The position numbers were made by a program, and so were the translations under genes. Source: an uncultured Bacteroides sp. (lineage in GTDB: Bacteria > Bacteroidota > Bacteroidia > Bacteroidales > Bacteroidaceae). From it: 64,000 bases of DNA. The stretch covers positions 1-64,000 of the forward strand of contig UQVZ01000017.1 of the NCBI GenBank assembly GCA_900544675.1, written 5' to 3'. The notes below the pieces were generated by a model, which ran no database searches, had not been told where the DNA came from, and saw nothing but the letters and a program-made list of their open reading frames with translations. Below, in pieces: positions 1-8,874 of the stretch. The stretch's first letter is position 1. The number at the start of each line of letters is the position of its first letter.

Positions 1-299
1 TTCTCCAGTGTGCCGTCTACGGTAAAGTCCCCTCCGTTGAAGTCGATATGAAAGATGGGATATTCTGCCCATTCGTTCTCCAGCTTCTCGATGGCAAGCC
101 CCTTGAACAGCTCTTTTCTTCCCTGGAAATAACATTTTAAGGTAGAGACTAACAGGCTCTTGCCGAACCGGCGCGGACGGCTGAGGAAATAAATTGTACC
201 TTCTTTTACCAATCGGTAAAGCAAGGCGGTTTTGTCGACATACACATAACCGTCTTCAATGATTTGATCAAAACTCTGGATACCTATCGGATACTTCAT
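1..299 (-). CDS. Predicted AAA-ATPase (PF09820-like), 5' part only
   Basis: This is the first 99 codons of a gene that runs off the left edge. The protein starts MKYPIGIQSFDQIIEDG and contains YVDKT and a P-loop of the form SRPRRFGKSLLVSTL at about residues 39-53, followed by FHIDF. This order is typical of the PF09820 AAA-ATPase family, which usually carries a PD-(D/E)XK nuclease-like domain at the C-terminus; that part is outside the window. These genes are often present in many copies in Bacteroidales, and their cellular role is not established. The family call rests on the N-terminus alone. The 5' end of this gene has a partial copy at 22514-22573. Confidence 0.85.
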   Translation of the reverse strand, partial: MKYPIGIQSFDQIIEDGYVYVDKTALLYRLVKEGTIYFLSRPRRFGKSLLVSTLKCYFQGRKELFKGLAIEKLENEWAEYPIFHIDFNGGDFTVDGTLE

Positions 300-333
300 G
301 GCTCGTTGCGTTTTAAGGGTTTATGCAAAGAAA

Positions 334-341
334 CAAAATTA
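334..341 (-). promoter_or_regulatory. -7 element of the AAA-ATPase gene
   Basis: On the minus strand this reads TAATTTTG, an exact match to the Bacteroidetes -7 consensus TAnnTTTG, 35 bp upstream of the start codon. A TTTG lies only about 15 bp further upstream, shorter than the usual 19, so the -33 box is uncertain. Confidence 0.5.
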
Positions 342-360
342 TTCGGAAACGGACAACAAA

Positions 361-388
361 AAAAGCGGCTCCTTGCGGAACCGCTTTT
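361..388. terminator. Bidirectional terminator hairpin
   Basis: An A-run plus GCGG pairs with CCGC plus a T-run, with an inner 3-bp stem, one C-A mismatch and a 4-base loop. Runs of A on the left and T on the right make it usable on both strands. It lies 23 bp beyond the stop codon of the large lipoprotein gene, whose transcript it should end. Confidence 0.7.
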
Positions 389-411
389 TAATATAGAGTA
401 ATCGGTTAAGA

Positions 412-3174
412 TTATTCGCTCAACGGAGTACGAGTCGTTTGGATATTTACTTGATCTTCCAAAGTATAACCCCAAATATCTTCAATTGCAACATTCAATG
501 TTGTGGTTTGAGGATTATTCAGACCTTCTACTTCGATGTAAGAATCTATTTCATTGCTCTTTCCTGGATTCTGTACATCACTCGGAGTAGCTTGAGTCAT
601 GACGAAGACATTTGTATTACCACTTGAGAATGTTACGTTTGCAATATCATCACGATACCACACATTCTTAGTACCGTCTTCAGTAACTGTTCTGAAGATA
701 TTATATTGAACTTCGTCGTTGTTTGTCTTAGCCCAAATATCTTCTTTATGGAGTCTCGTGCGTCCGGTAGCAGATACTACAAGCAAATCATTTGCTGCAT
801 AAGCTCTACCTTCAAGGATCGGAGACATTACACGGAACTTGTAAGTATGAGTGTACTTATAACTGTCATCCACAACATCCAAGTAATTACCTGTAAAGTT
901 TACAAGCAAGTCTTTCTTGTAACCGTCAAGGATGTCATTATTGTCCTCATCTTTGTTCGTTATTTCTACATAGTAACGGTTAGCGACTTGTGAGAAGCGA
1001 GTTGATGTATTTACTGTTCCATAATAATCGCTCTTCTTGTCAGTTCCTTCTACATTTGTATTAGAGTCTATTTTGAACTTCAATGTAGTTCCAATACCGG
1101 CTTTACTCAAGTTGTCATACATATTGGTAAATGCTCTATCGATGTAGTACCGAGACAAAGCAGGACTATTAGTGCCAGAAGCTGCAATAATATTACCATC
1201 CTTGTCATAAGCATCACCCCAGTACATGTAAGCATAAGCCAAATCGTCACCATCAACGAATACACCACTTTCCTTAACCAGGATTTCAGACAATTCAGGC
1301 TTGTTCAATACAAACGGTATAGTTATCGTATTCAACAATGTTGGAGTAGAAGCATTGCTGTAGAATGACAAGCGGATGTAATAGTCTTTGTCAATCTTCA
1401 ATGGTTTATTAGCTGCAGCTTGTTGAATATTCAAGTTGAAGCGGATGTTAGCCAAGTTAGCAGCAGTAGCGTTCTTGTTGTCTGCAGTTAAGAATGCAAG
1501 GTTACCATCATTCAAATCAGCATTAGAAGAAACAACTGTTGAAGTAGCTCCCTGGAAGTTATTTAATTGTTCAGCTGCAGCTACCAAATCACCGGCAGCA
1601 TTCATTTCAAGCAACTCAATCTTGGTGTTGCCCAAGCCTACAGATTCTTTCCAATCATTCAGCTGAGTACCCAGTGAATTGAACAACGGAGTTGCAGAAA
1701 CAGTGAAGGTATCATCCAACTTAGTCAAATCTTTAACTTGCTTGTCGTAAGCGGCAACAGCCATGGTTCTGTTTACAGTAACTTTAATGGTAGTGACATC
1801 ATATTGATTGCCCGCATTATCCATTACATATACATTCAAATCGAATGTAGCGTCGGTCAAGTCATCCGGACTCTTAGTTGCTGTAATAGTTCTTGCTTCG
1901 TTGTCAATTTCCAATCCGAATTTGTCTTTAGCAGCATCGGTTACTTCCATGTACATATCGTACAAATTGGATGGTTCATCAACAGTTACAGAAGCTTCTT
2001 TTCCTACTCTGATGGTTGCAACATCATTCGTAGATTCAATAGTAACATCATACTTTTTAGAATCAGCATTTTCATCTGCACCGTTAATCCATACTTCGTT
2101 GATTGTTGCGGCTGTCAAAAGACTACCATAATTAACTTTTACTTGATACGGTGATCTTACATTTGTTCCTGTAATATTCGGAGTCAAGGCAAACATTACC
2201 TTTTTAGAATCAGCATCAAATTGATTAGTAAAATCACTTGCACCAACTGTATAGGTAAAGATTTCCGATTTTTCTCCTACAGAAGTTTGATACATTCCGT
2301 TATTATAGGTAGAAGCTCTTGAGATCAGTTCCTTATTGTTAGCGGGAGTAGTCAGTTTCAGAGGAGCATATCCATCCCGTGAGTTAACCAGAGCGAATTC
2401 AACTCCTGTGCCGTCAACGTTTGCAGGGCTCAACTTAAAGTCAAGATCAGCGTCTCCGTCTTTTGCAGAATACAATACAGACTTAGCCGGGATATTTCCT
2501 CTCGGACCTTTCCAATTGGATGTACCGTTTGCATTTACCCAATATTTAATCTTTAATTCTTGATCAGTTGTGCTTGGCACGTTTTCCTTTAGCAACTCAA
2601 CAGCAGTGATAGAAGAAGCCAATGAAGGTATAAGAACGTTTTGAGTGCTTCCGTTAGCACGAATTGTCAAAGTTACAGAACCATCATTGTTAGTTATAGC
2701 TGTAACAGGAGCGGTGAGGATATTGGTAACAACTTCTTCACCTTCTTCATTAATCAATACCAAAGCACCATCCGTGTTGACATACGGAACTTTAACTTCA
2801 CCTGTTTCAGCGTTTTTAGCAGCATAGTAACCGCTTCCTTCGCCGTTAATCAGGATTTCGCCAGTAGCTTCATCGAAAGTGATTACATCACCGGCTTCTG
2901 TTTCACCGGTAGCTTCGTTGATGACGTTTTCGATGGTAGTCGAGCTGTTATCATTCCAAGTGATAGTCAAACCCTGACCGTTAGCAGCTACATTGGTCAC
3001 AAACTTACCGTCACCGATTTTGGCTTGCAACTCGTCAATGGCGCTCTTCAAATCAGTGATTTCTGTGCGCAGACCATTGATGTCATCATCATAGTCTTTA
3101 CAAGAGGTAAAAGTTCCTGCTGAAGCGAACAAAAGCGCTCCGAACAGAAGTGCACTTAAATACTTTTTTCTCAT
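412..3174 (-). CDS. Large surface lipoprotein with DUF4988-like N-terminus
   Basis: A 920-residue lipoprotein. It begins MRKKYLSALLFGALLFASAG and has a lipobox cysteine at residue 25. The acidic stretch CKDYDDD after the cysteine resembles the Bacteroidetes surface-export signal, so the protein probably sits on the outer face of the outer membrane. Residues of about 32-55 form short heptads (LRTEITDLKSAIDELQAK), the pattern annotated as DUF4988 or PL29 lyase N-terminal domain. The remainder looks like beta-rich repeats without a recognised catalytic motif, so lyase activity should not be assumed. The start at 3174 was chosen because the extra upstream codons would place a second hydrophobic stretch before the signal peptide. 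The gene stands alone between hairpins. It could be an abundant surface-layer-like protein; that is inference. Confidence 0.75.
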   Translation of the reverse strand: MRKKYLSALLFGALLFASAGTFTSCKDYDDDINGLRTEITDLKSAIDELQAKIGDGKFVTNVAANGQGLTITWNDNSSTTIENVINEATGETEAGDVITFDEATGEILINGEGSGYYAAKNAETGEVKVPYVNTDGALVLINEEGEEVVTNILTAPVTAITNNDGSVTLTIRANGSTQNVLIPSLASSITAVELLKENVPSTTDQELKIKYWVNANGTSNWKGPRGNIPAKSVLYSAKDGDADLDFKLSPANVDGTGVEFALVNSRDGYAPLKLTTPANNKELISRASTYNNGMYQTSVGEKSEIFTYTVGASDFTNQFDADSKKVMFALTPNITGTNVRSPYQVKVNYGSLLTAATINEVWINGADENADSKKYDVTIESTNDVATIRVGKEASVTVDEPSNLYDMYMEVTDAAKDKFGLEIDNEARTITATKSPDDLTDATFDLNVYVMDNAGNQYDVTTIKVTVNRTMAVAAYDKQVKDLTKLDDTFTVSATPLFNSLGTQLNDWKESVGLGNTKIELLEMNAAGDLVAAAEQLNNFQGATSTVVSSNADLNDGNLAFLTADNKNATAANLANIRFNLNIQQAAANKPLKIDKDYYIRLSFYSNASTPTLLNTITIPFVLNKPELSEILVKESGVFVDGDDLAYAYMYWGDAYDKDGNIIAASGTNSPALSRYYIDRAFTNMYDNLSKAGIGTTLKFKIDSNTNVEGTDKKSDYYGTVNTSTRFSQVANRYYVEITNKDEDNNDILDGYKKDLLVNFTGNYLDVVDDSYKYTHTYKFRVMSPILEGRAYAANDLLVVSATGRTRLHKEDIWAKTNNDEVQYNIFRTVTEDGTKNVWYRDDIANVTFSSGNTNVFVMTQATPSDVQNPGKSNEIDSYIEVEGLNNPQTTTLNVAIEDIWGYTLEDQVNIQTTRTPLSE

Positions 3175-3274
3175 AATAAAAAAATTTAATTTATAAATTA
3201 AAAAACTCAAATCGTTCTAGTTCAAGTAGTTACGTAAGACAGCCTGACTTAATGAAAAGCCCGAAACAGCCACG

Positions 3275-3297
3275 TCAGTAGCCGCGCCGGCTACTGA
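3275..3297 (-). repeat. Perfect hairpin in the lipoprotein leader
   Basis: TCAGTAGCC and GGCTACTGA pair over 9 bp around a 5-base loop. It lies about 100 bp upstream of the lipoprotein start codon and would be in the 5' untranslated region if transcription starts beyond it. It may stabilise the mRNA or be part of a regulator site. Confidence 0.5.
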
Positions 3298-3520
3298 AAT
3301 TGTTTTTGTAAATTGTTGATTATGAATGATATATGAGAGATCAGTAAAGATTCATTAACTAAATGTTCCGAAAATGTTCCGGTTTTTGTTTTTAGATTTT
3401 GCTGTTGAATGATTAGATTGGGTAGGGAAATGCGTCAATCCTTTTTACTATGAAGAAAATGAGGATTGGTTGTATTTGTGGTGTATAGAGTATTGGGTAT
3501 GGTATATGAATAAAAAGAAA

Positions 3521-3571
3521 GGCGCAAAAACGTAGTGGCTTGTTTACCATGTATTTCTACGTTTTTGCACC
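3521..3571. repeat. 12-bp inverted repeat
   Basis: GCAAAAACGTAG at 3524-3535 pairs perfectly with 3557-3568 around a 21-base loop, and a further GG/CC pair follows one mismatch. It lies between the SusCD terminator and the lipoprotein leader. Its function is unknown. Confidence 0.5.
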
Positions 3572-3631
3572 AATTTGATAGGTATTTATATAAGATGAAA
3601 ATGAGAGAGTCCGAATGATCTTTTTCAAAGA

Positions 3632-3670
3632 AGGTTGCAGTCCATTCTATCTGGTATGGAGCTGCAACCT
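3632..3670 (-). terminator. Terminator after susD
   Basis: AGGTTGCAG pairs with CTGCAACCT and TCCAT with ATGGA, giving a 14-bp stem with a one-base bulge. On the minus strand it is followed by TTCTTTG and then by A-rich sequence. It lies just beyond the susD stop and ends the operon. Confidence 0.7.
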
Positions 3671-3683
3671 ATTGTTTTTCTTT

Positions 3684-5078
3684 TTACCGGACATTGTCCT
3701 CCATATTAGGATTGTAGCGTAATACGGTGGGGGGAATGGGTAAAACATATTTGGGGCTGTTAGGCTCTAATATATAGTCTACTCCATTAGCACGATGTGT
3801 GATGGTTTTTGCGAATGCTGCTTCTTTATTTAGACGTTTCAAGTCTATCAGTCTCATGCAACCGTTCATCGTCAGTTCGCGTCGTCTTTCGTCTAATACC
3901 AAACGGAGTGCTTCATCGTTGCTGGCTGCAGCAAGTGGGGTATTGTCGATGATACGATGGTCGCGAAGTGTATTGATATATGACATTGCTTGGTCTTTAG
4001 AACCTATTCGTGCCTCACATTCGGCTGCTATCAGATAAATCTCAGGAGTTCCCATGGCAACATTGAGTGCTACATAAGGAGCGTATAAGTCGTAATCGGT
4101 GGTTGTTTCTCCCAGCCGTTTCGTAAAATAAAGCAGGTAGCGTTTATCGTTTTGATGATCGTATAGGTTTATCAAGTCGGCAGAACCATATACAGAAGCA
4201 TTGACTCCATATACATAGGGCATACGGCGGACATAGATGTTTTCCGGATTGTCTGAAGGGTCTTGTGGTAAATCTGTCCTTCCGAAATATTGTTCAGGAT
4301 CGACTACGTTGTATTGTTTCATATCAAGCAGACTTGAATTGTTTTCTAAAGAAAGACGTGCATTCTCCAGTGCTTTTTCATAATCTCCCATATATAGATA
4401 CATGCGTGCCAGCATGCCATAGCCTACAGGTCTGGATGCACGGTTGGCATTCAGTACGGGACGTTCGGGTAGGTTAGGGGCTGCTTGGTCAAGGTCGTTT
4501 TTGATTTGGTCATATATTTGTTGGACACTAGCTCTTGTGAGGTTTGTCTTGTTGATGTCTTCATCCAGCAGTAAAGGAACACCCGGATCGGAAGAGGCTG
4601 TTTCTTTGTCGTAATGTTTGGCATAAGCATTTACAAGTGTCAAATATTCGAATGCCCGTCCTACCAATGCTTCGGCTTGTACTTGTTTTTTGTGTTCTTC
4701 TGTTTCGTTGGACGAAGCCAGTACATTATTTATAATTACATTATATGTATAAATTCGATTGTAAGAGTATGTCCAAAGTCCATCTGTTTCCCCATCCCCG
4801 AATACTTGTGAATCGAATGTATACAGGCGTTGGTTGGGGAGTTCCATATAATTGAATCCACCGGTCATGTCATCGTCATCAAGCATGAAGATGTCATCGG
4901 TCAGGTAGATAGGATATGACTCGGATGCTTTCATCAGTTGGGCATCGTTGAGCAATGTCTCGTAATCCTCACAGGTTTTAGGGATAACAATGCCTTTGGG
5001 CTGTATGTCCAGGAAGTTGTCGCATGCAGTAAAGGTTAGGCAGCATCCTGTCAGAAGAGAAAATATTATTTTGTTCAT
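3684..5078 (-). CDS. RagB/SusD-family outer membrane lipoprotein
   Basis: A 464-residue SusD-type lipoprotein, the substrate-capturing lid of a SusCD transporter at the outer-membrane surface. A signal peptide ends in FTAC (cysteine 19), followed by DNFLDIQPKG, the classic SusD start. TPR-like helices follow, with LVGRAFEYLTLVNAYAKHY and RPVGYGMLARMYLYMGDYEKA. The C-terminal part contains LDERRRELTMNGCMRLIDLKR, the strongly conserved SusD signature. At 464 residues it is at the short end of the family. It starts 13 bp after susC and is co-transcribed with it. The ligand cannot be read from the sequence, and no glycoside hydrolase is nearby to suggest a glycan. Confidence 0.93.
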   Translation of the reverse strand: MNKIIFSLLTGCCLTFTACDNFLDIQPKGIVIPKTCEDYETLLNDAQLMKASESYPIYLTDDIFMLDDDDMTGGFNYMELPNQRLYTFDSQVFGDGETDGLWTYSYNRIYTYNVIINNVLASSNETEEHKKQVQAEALVGRAFEYLTLVNAYAKHYDKETASSDPGVPLLLDEDINKTNLTRASVQQIYDQIKNDLDQAAPNLPERPVLNANRASRPVGYGMLARMYLYMGDYEKALENARLSLENNSSLLDMKQYNVVDPEQYFGRTDLPQDPSDNPENIYVRRMPYVYGVNASVYGSADLINLYDHQNDKRYLLYFTKRLGETTTDYDLYAPYVALNVAMGTPEIYLIAAECEARIGSKDQAMSYINTLRDHRIIDNTPLAAASNDEALRLVLDERRRELTMNGCMRLIDLKRLNKEAAFAKTITHRANGVDYILEPNSPKYVLPIPPTVLRYNPNMEDNVR

Positions 5079-5091
5079 AAACGTCGTTTTT

Positions 5092-8000
5092 TTAAAGGTT
5101 AATAGATAATCCGATGGTATAAGTTGTCGGGTTAGGTAAGGTCAGTGAGCCTCTTCCATATCCTGAAACGGCATAAGCTTCGGGGTCGATATCACCATTG
5201 GCAGCCCACCACCATACATCGCTGATTTGGCATGTCAGTGCTGCAGATGAAATCGCAAAACGCTTTAACCATCTGGATGGCAAGTTGTAGCTGATTGAGA
5301 TATCGCGCAACTTGATATAGTCTGCCCGTTTTACATGTACATCGGCAGAATACCATGCTTGTGCCTGGGTGTAATAGATATTCCGGTTGAATGCAGGGCC
5401 GATGCCCGGAATGTTCTCGTCACCGGGTTGTCGCCAATGATTCAGATTGATGCGATTCATGTTGTATGATGGAGCACCTGCTATGTAGTCTTGTGTAAGG
5501 GTACGCATTACATGACCGCCATAATACATGAACATGAATGAGAGATCGAAGTTCTTATAGCTGAAGAAATTTTTCAGCGAAGCGGTGTATTTAGGTGTAC
5601 GTGTACCCGAATAGACAAGGTCGTTTACCGAGCTTACCTGTGCTACTTTGTTACCGTCTTTATCATATACCAATGCACTTCCGTCTTCATGGCTTAATCC
5701 GGCATAGCGATAGCTGAACAAGCTGTTTATCGGATAGCCTACAGCATCTACATCGTAGGCTGTATAATAGAATACACTTTCCTGCGTACCTTCCAGATTC
5801 AGCAGTTTGTTTTTGTTGTAACTGAAAACAAAGTTTGTTCCCCATGTAAAGTCTTGGTTGCGTATATTAACGCTTTGCAGGGAGATTTCTACACCTCTAT
5901 TATACATTTTACCGTAGTTCTGCATCAGGGTTGTCCAGCCTAAGGTCGGGTCAGCGTTGCGGTTGCCCAGCAGGTCTGTCGTATGTTTGTTATAGAAGTC
6001 GATACTTCCGTTCAAGCGGGAATTGAATAAAGCAAAGTCAATGCCGACATTGGTTGAAGATGTTTTTTCCCAGCGTAACTGGTCGTTAGGCGGGTTGGAA
6101 ATAGATGAACCGATACCTCCTATCCAGTCGTTGTAGCCTGTATTGGTAATGCTTAGATACGGACCAGCATTTTTAGGAACGTTACCGGCAATACCATAAG
6201 TTAAGCGCAGGTTGAGGCGGTTTATCCATGAAATGTCTTTCATGAAATCTTCATTCGCTATTTGCCAGCTTGCACCTACCGACCACAAGGGACGGTATTG
6301 GTATTTAGGGTCAGTTCCGAACAGGTTGGACTGGTCGATACGCATACTGGCGGTTATTGAATATTTTTCATCAAAGGTATAAGAGCCGTTGGCATAAAAA
6401 GATACGTAACGGTCTTCGTCTGCACGGAGGTAGTTATTGCTGGTATAATACCAGGTAAAGTATCCATTCAATGCTTCTGTACCGTTTAACGGAGTCAGTA
6501 TTAGCGGATTAAATGGGCTATAAGCCAAGCTGTTGTCGTCATATCCCATATAGAGTGCTGTGGTCGAACTGCTACGTATCAGACGGCGTTCGGCACCAGC
6601 TAATGCTGTTACATTGTGTTTGCCGTTGAAAAGGCGGTTAAAGTTCAGTTGGGCACGCAGGGTATAAGCATATACATCCCCTCTGGTTTCTGATAACTGG
6701 CCTCCTTTCGGAATATTCAGGGTGAGTGACTGCGTGGCAGCGTCGTATTGGGCTGCATCGTTTACCATATTTCTTACTGTATACGAGTTGGCATCGTAAA
6801 GCTGCCGGTTTTTGTTGGAGGTACTTTCTGTCTGATATTTCAAGTCTAATGTCAATCCCTCGATTATCTTGAAGTTTACTCCTGCAAAAATACGGTAATA
6901 ATTGCTATTGTTCTGATAGTTTTCTAAAGGTCGGTTGGTTAACGGACTGTAGTGTTCATCCATCAGTCCGATACTTTGCAATCGCTCCAGTTCGTATTCA
7001 GATTTGTTTCTTTGCCAGTTTAACGGATTACCTTCTTCGTCACGAAGCATGTAGTAACTGGGGTAACTCTGCATCAATGAGCTATAGCTGCTTCCGGCAC
7101 CTGTGTCACCTTTGCTTTTGGTAAAACTGCCTGATATACCGATGTATGCTGACATCCAGTCGAAAAATTCCATATCGTCTTTCAGATTGAAACCTAAGCG
7201 GCTGGAACTTTGATATTTTTGATTGGGATAGCTTCCTGTGTAGTTAATTGATGCAATGTAACGGTTCTTTTGGCTTCCGCCTGAAAGTGACAGGTTGTGT
7301 TGCTGGGTCAGTCCTACACGGGCAAACTCGTCTTCAATCTGTTGTCGGTTGTTTAGACTGCGGTAAGGCTGTAAAGCCTGTTCCAGTTGAGAATCGGATA
7401 AATTGCCTTGCTCGTGTTGGTAAAGCAGTGACACTACAGGATTCAGTGATTGACGTCTGTTCAGGTTTTCATAATCGGTATGGTAATAGTTGAATCCTTC
7501 TATTTGCATATCGACCAGTTCTGAACTGCTCATCAAGTTCAAGTAGTCCAAGTCAGGTTTGGGTGTAAACCGTACACTTCCATTGTAGCTGATTTTGGTC
7601 TTTCCTTCTTCACCTCGTTTGGTAGTGATGACAATCACACCATTAGCGGCGCGTGCACCATAGATTGAACTCGCTGCCGCATCTTTTAATACGGTAATGT
7701 TTTCCACATCCGATGGATTGATAGATGCCAATTCGCCTTCATAGGGCATACCGTCTACGACATAGAGCGGGGTAATTTCTTCGTTAATGGATGTGATACC
7801 ACGGATTACGATGGCTTCATCGCTGTTTGCTGTACGGTTGATACCAGCGACCAAGCCTTCAATGCGTGATAAAATATTTGTTTCGAGTTTGCCTTTTGTG
7901 CTTTTTTCGTTCAATACAGTGTATGCTCCTGTGGCACGTTCTTTCGATAAAGTTTGGTAACCGGTAACTACAACTTCGCTCAGTGCTGTTGTATTGGGGT

Positions 8001-8586
8001 CCATTTGTACATTGATGACCTTTCGGTTCCCTTTTACTTTTACTACCTGGTCTTGCATGCCGATAAATGTAAATGTAAGTACATCTCCCGGCGATACTTT
8101 CAGCGAATATTCTCCGTCCATGTTGGTTACTGTACCTGTTTGTTTCCCGCCTATTTTAATATTTACGCCGATGAGGCTTTCTCCATATTCATCGGTTACA
8201 GTACCTGTAAGTGTGAATGATTCTTTGGGCTTTAGGTTTTTTTGTGCCGGAAGAATCAGGATGAGGTTGCGTTTGATTTCGTAACGCAAAGATGCTTGTT
8301 TACACAAGTCGTCCAGTATTTCTGACAACTTGGTTGGAGTAGGATATTCCAGTGTGACACGCGTATGTTGGCTGATGGTTTGTTCATCATATACAAAATG
8401 GGTGTCTGCCGATTTCTGTATCTGTTCTAAAACGGCTCTGACGGATACGTTTGTCTCATTGATGGTGATTTTTTTGTCTGCTTGGGCAAAAAGAACCAGA
8501 TGGGTGCAAAGCATGAGGACCAGCACCAGTATCCCTCGCGATAAAAAGTGAGGGACGTGTTGTTTGTAAAACCTTCTCTCTTTCAT
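5092..8586 (-). CDS. SusC/RagA TonB-linked transporter with STN domain
   Basis: A 1164-residue TonB-dependent outer-membrane channel. After a signal peptide (to about residue 36) comes an STN domain (about 40-112), which contacts a FecR-type anti-sigma factor across the periplasm. Next are a carboxypeptidase-D-like domain (about 125-195, LTGTVTDEYGESLIGVNIKI), a plug (VVVTGYQTLSKERATGAY, then PLYVVDGMPYEG and VLKDAAASSIYGARAANGVI) and a barrel that ends with an aromatic strand. The STN extension together with the sigma and anti-sigma genes upstream marks a self-signalling transporter: substrate binding should release the sigma factor. A terminator separates it from the thioredoxin gene upstream, and it has its own candidate ECF promoter, so susCD is a separate transcription unit. 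Confidence 0.95.
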   Translation of the reverse strand: MKERRFYKQHVPHFLSRGILVLVLMLCTHLVLFAQADKKITINETNVSVRAVLEQIQKSADTHFVYDEQTISQHTRVTLEYPTPTKLSEILDDLCKQASLRYEIKRNLILILPAQKNLKPKESFTLTGTVTDEYGESLIGVNIKIGGKQTGTVTNMDGEYSLKVSPGDVLTFTFIGMQDQVVKVKGNRKVINVQMDPNTTALSEVVVTGYQTLSKERATGAYTVLNEKSTKGKLETNILSRIEGLVAGINRTANSDEAIVIRGITSINEEITPLYVVDGMPYEGELASINPSDVENITVLKDAAASSIYGARAANGVIVITTKRGEEGKTKISYNGSVRFTPKPDLDYLNLMSSSELVDMQIEGFNYYHTDYENLNRRQSLNPVVSLLYQHEQGNLSDSQLEQALQPYRSLNNRQQIEDEFARVGLTQQHNLSLSGGSQKNRYIASINYTGSYPNQKYQSSSRLGFNLKDDMEFFDWMSAYIGISGSFTKSKGDTGAGSSYSSLMQSYPSYYMLRDEEGNPLNWQRNKSEYELERLQSIGLMDEHYSPLTNRPLENYQNNSNYYRIFAGVNFKIIEGLTLDLKYQTESTSNKNRQLYDANSYTVRNMVNDAAQYDAATQSLTLNIPKGGQLSETRGDVYAYTLRAQLNFNRLFNGKHNVTALAGAERRLIRSSSTTALYMGYDDNSLAYSPFNPLILTPLNGTEALNGYFTWYYTSNNYLRADEDRYVSFYANGSYTFDEKYSITASMRIDQSNLFGTDPKYQYRPLWSVGASWQIANEDFMKDISWINRLNLRLTYGIAGNVPKNAGPYLSITNTGYNDWIGGIGSSISNPPNDQLRWEKTSSTNVGIDFALFNSRLNGSIDFYNKHTTDLLGNRNADPTLGWTTLMQNYGKMYNRGVEISLQSVNIRNQDFTWGTNFVFSYNKNKLLNLEGTQESVFYYTAYDVDAVGYPINSLFSYRYAGLSHEDGSALVYDKDGNKVAQVSSVNDLVYSGTRTPKYTASLKNFFSYKNFDLSFMFMYYGGHVMRTLTQDYIAGAPSYNMNRINLNHWRQPGDENIPGIGPAFNRNIYYTQAQAWYSADVHVKRADYIKLRDISISYNLPSRWLKRFAISSAALTCQISDVWWWAANGDIDPEAYAVSGYGRGSLTLPNPTTYTIGLSINL

Positions 8587-8650
8587 GGTTTCATGTTTTT
8601 TTGATATTATGTAACTATATAGATGATTCTTTTCAATTGTTTAGCTATAT

Positions 8651-8678
8651 GAGTAAAATTTTTATAAAATGGGTGACA
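8651..8678 (-). promoter_or_regulatory. Candidate ECF sigma promoter of susCD
   Basis: On the minus strand this reads TGTCACCCATT, six variable bases, AAAATT, then T-A-CTC. The same arrangement lies upstream of the thioredoxin gene (10232-10259), with 21 or more of 28 positions identical. The spacing between TGTCACC and the CTC block fits an ECF -35/-10 pair. It is 65-92 bp upstream of the susC start. No TAnnTTTG housekeeping element is seen in this gap. Confidence 0.6.
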
Positions 8679-8776
8679 AAATATCTGGAAAAGTTTCAGA
8701 AAATAAGAGAAAGCGTTTGCGGGATTACGTTTGATAAGGTAAGAACTGTCGTTTGATATACTTTGTTGGCACAGTA

Positions 8777-8830
8777 CAAAAAAGGTATATTTGCCGCAAC
8801 CGACGAGATGGCTGATGGCAAATATACCTT
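8777..8830 (-). terminator. Terminator after the thioredoxin gene
   Basis: A perfect 14-bp stem (AAGGTATATTTGCC at 8782-8795 and its complement at 8817-8830) with a 21-base loop, followed on the minus strand by a run of six T. It lies 45 bp beyond the stop of the thioredoxin gene and separates it from susC. Confidence 0.8.
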
Positions 8831-8874
8831 ATTATAAAGAACAGAATCGGGGATGAGGGATTGTAACCCGAATG

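Larger units (their letters stand above)
3175..3683. other. 509-bp intergenic region with leader and hairpins
   Basis: No gene is supported here. It holds the terminator of the SusCD operon at its right end, two further hairpins (3275-3297 and 3521-3571), an AT-only 18-bp palindrome at 3185-3202 directly before the lipoprotein start, and a small direct repeat of AATGTTCCG near 3360-3380. No exact TAnnTTTG element was found on the minus strand, so the lipoprotein promoter is not identified. Confidence 0.6.

Noticed and set aside
3175..3210. Upstream start for the lipoprotein gene
   Set aside because: It would put 12 residues before a normal lipoprotein signal peptide and use AT-rich leader sequence as codons.
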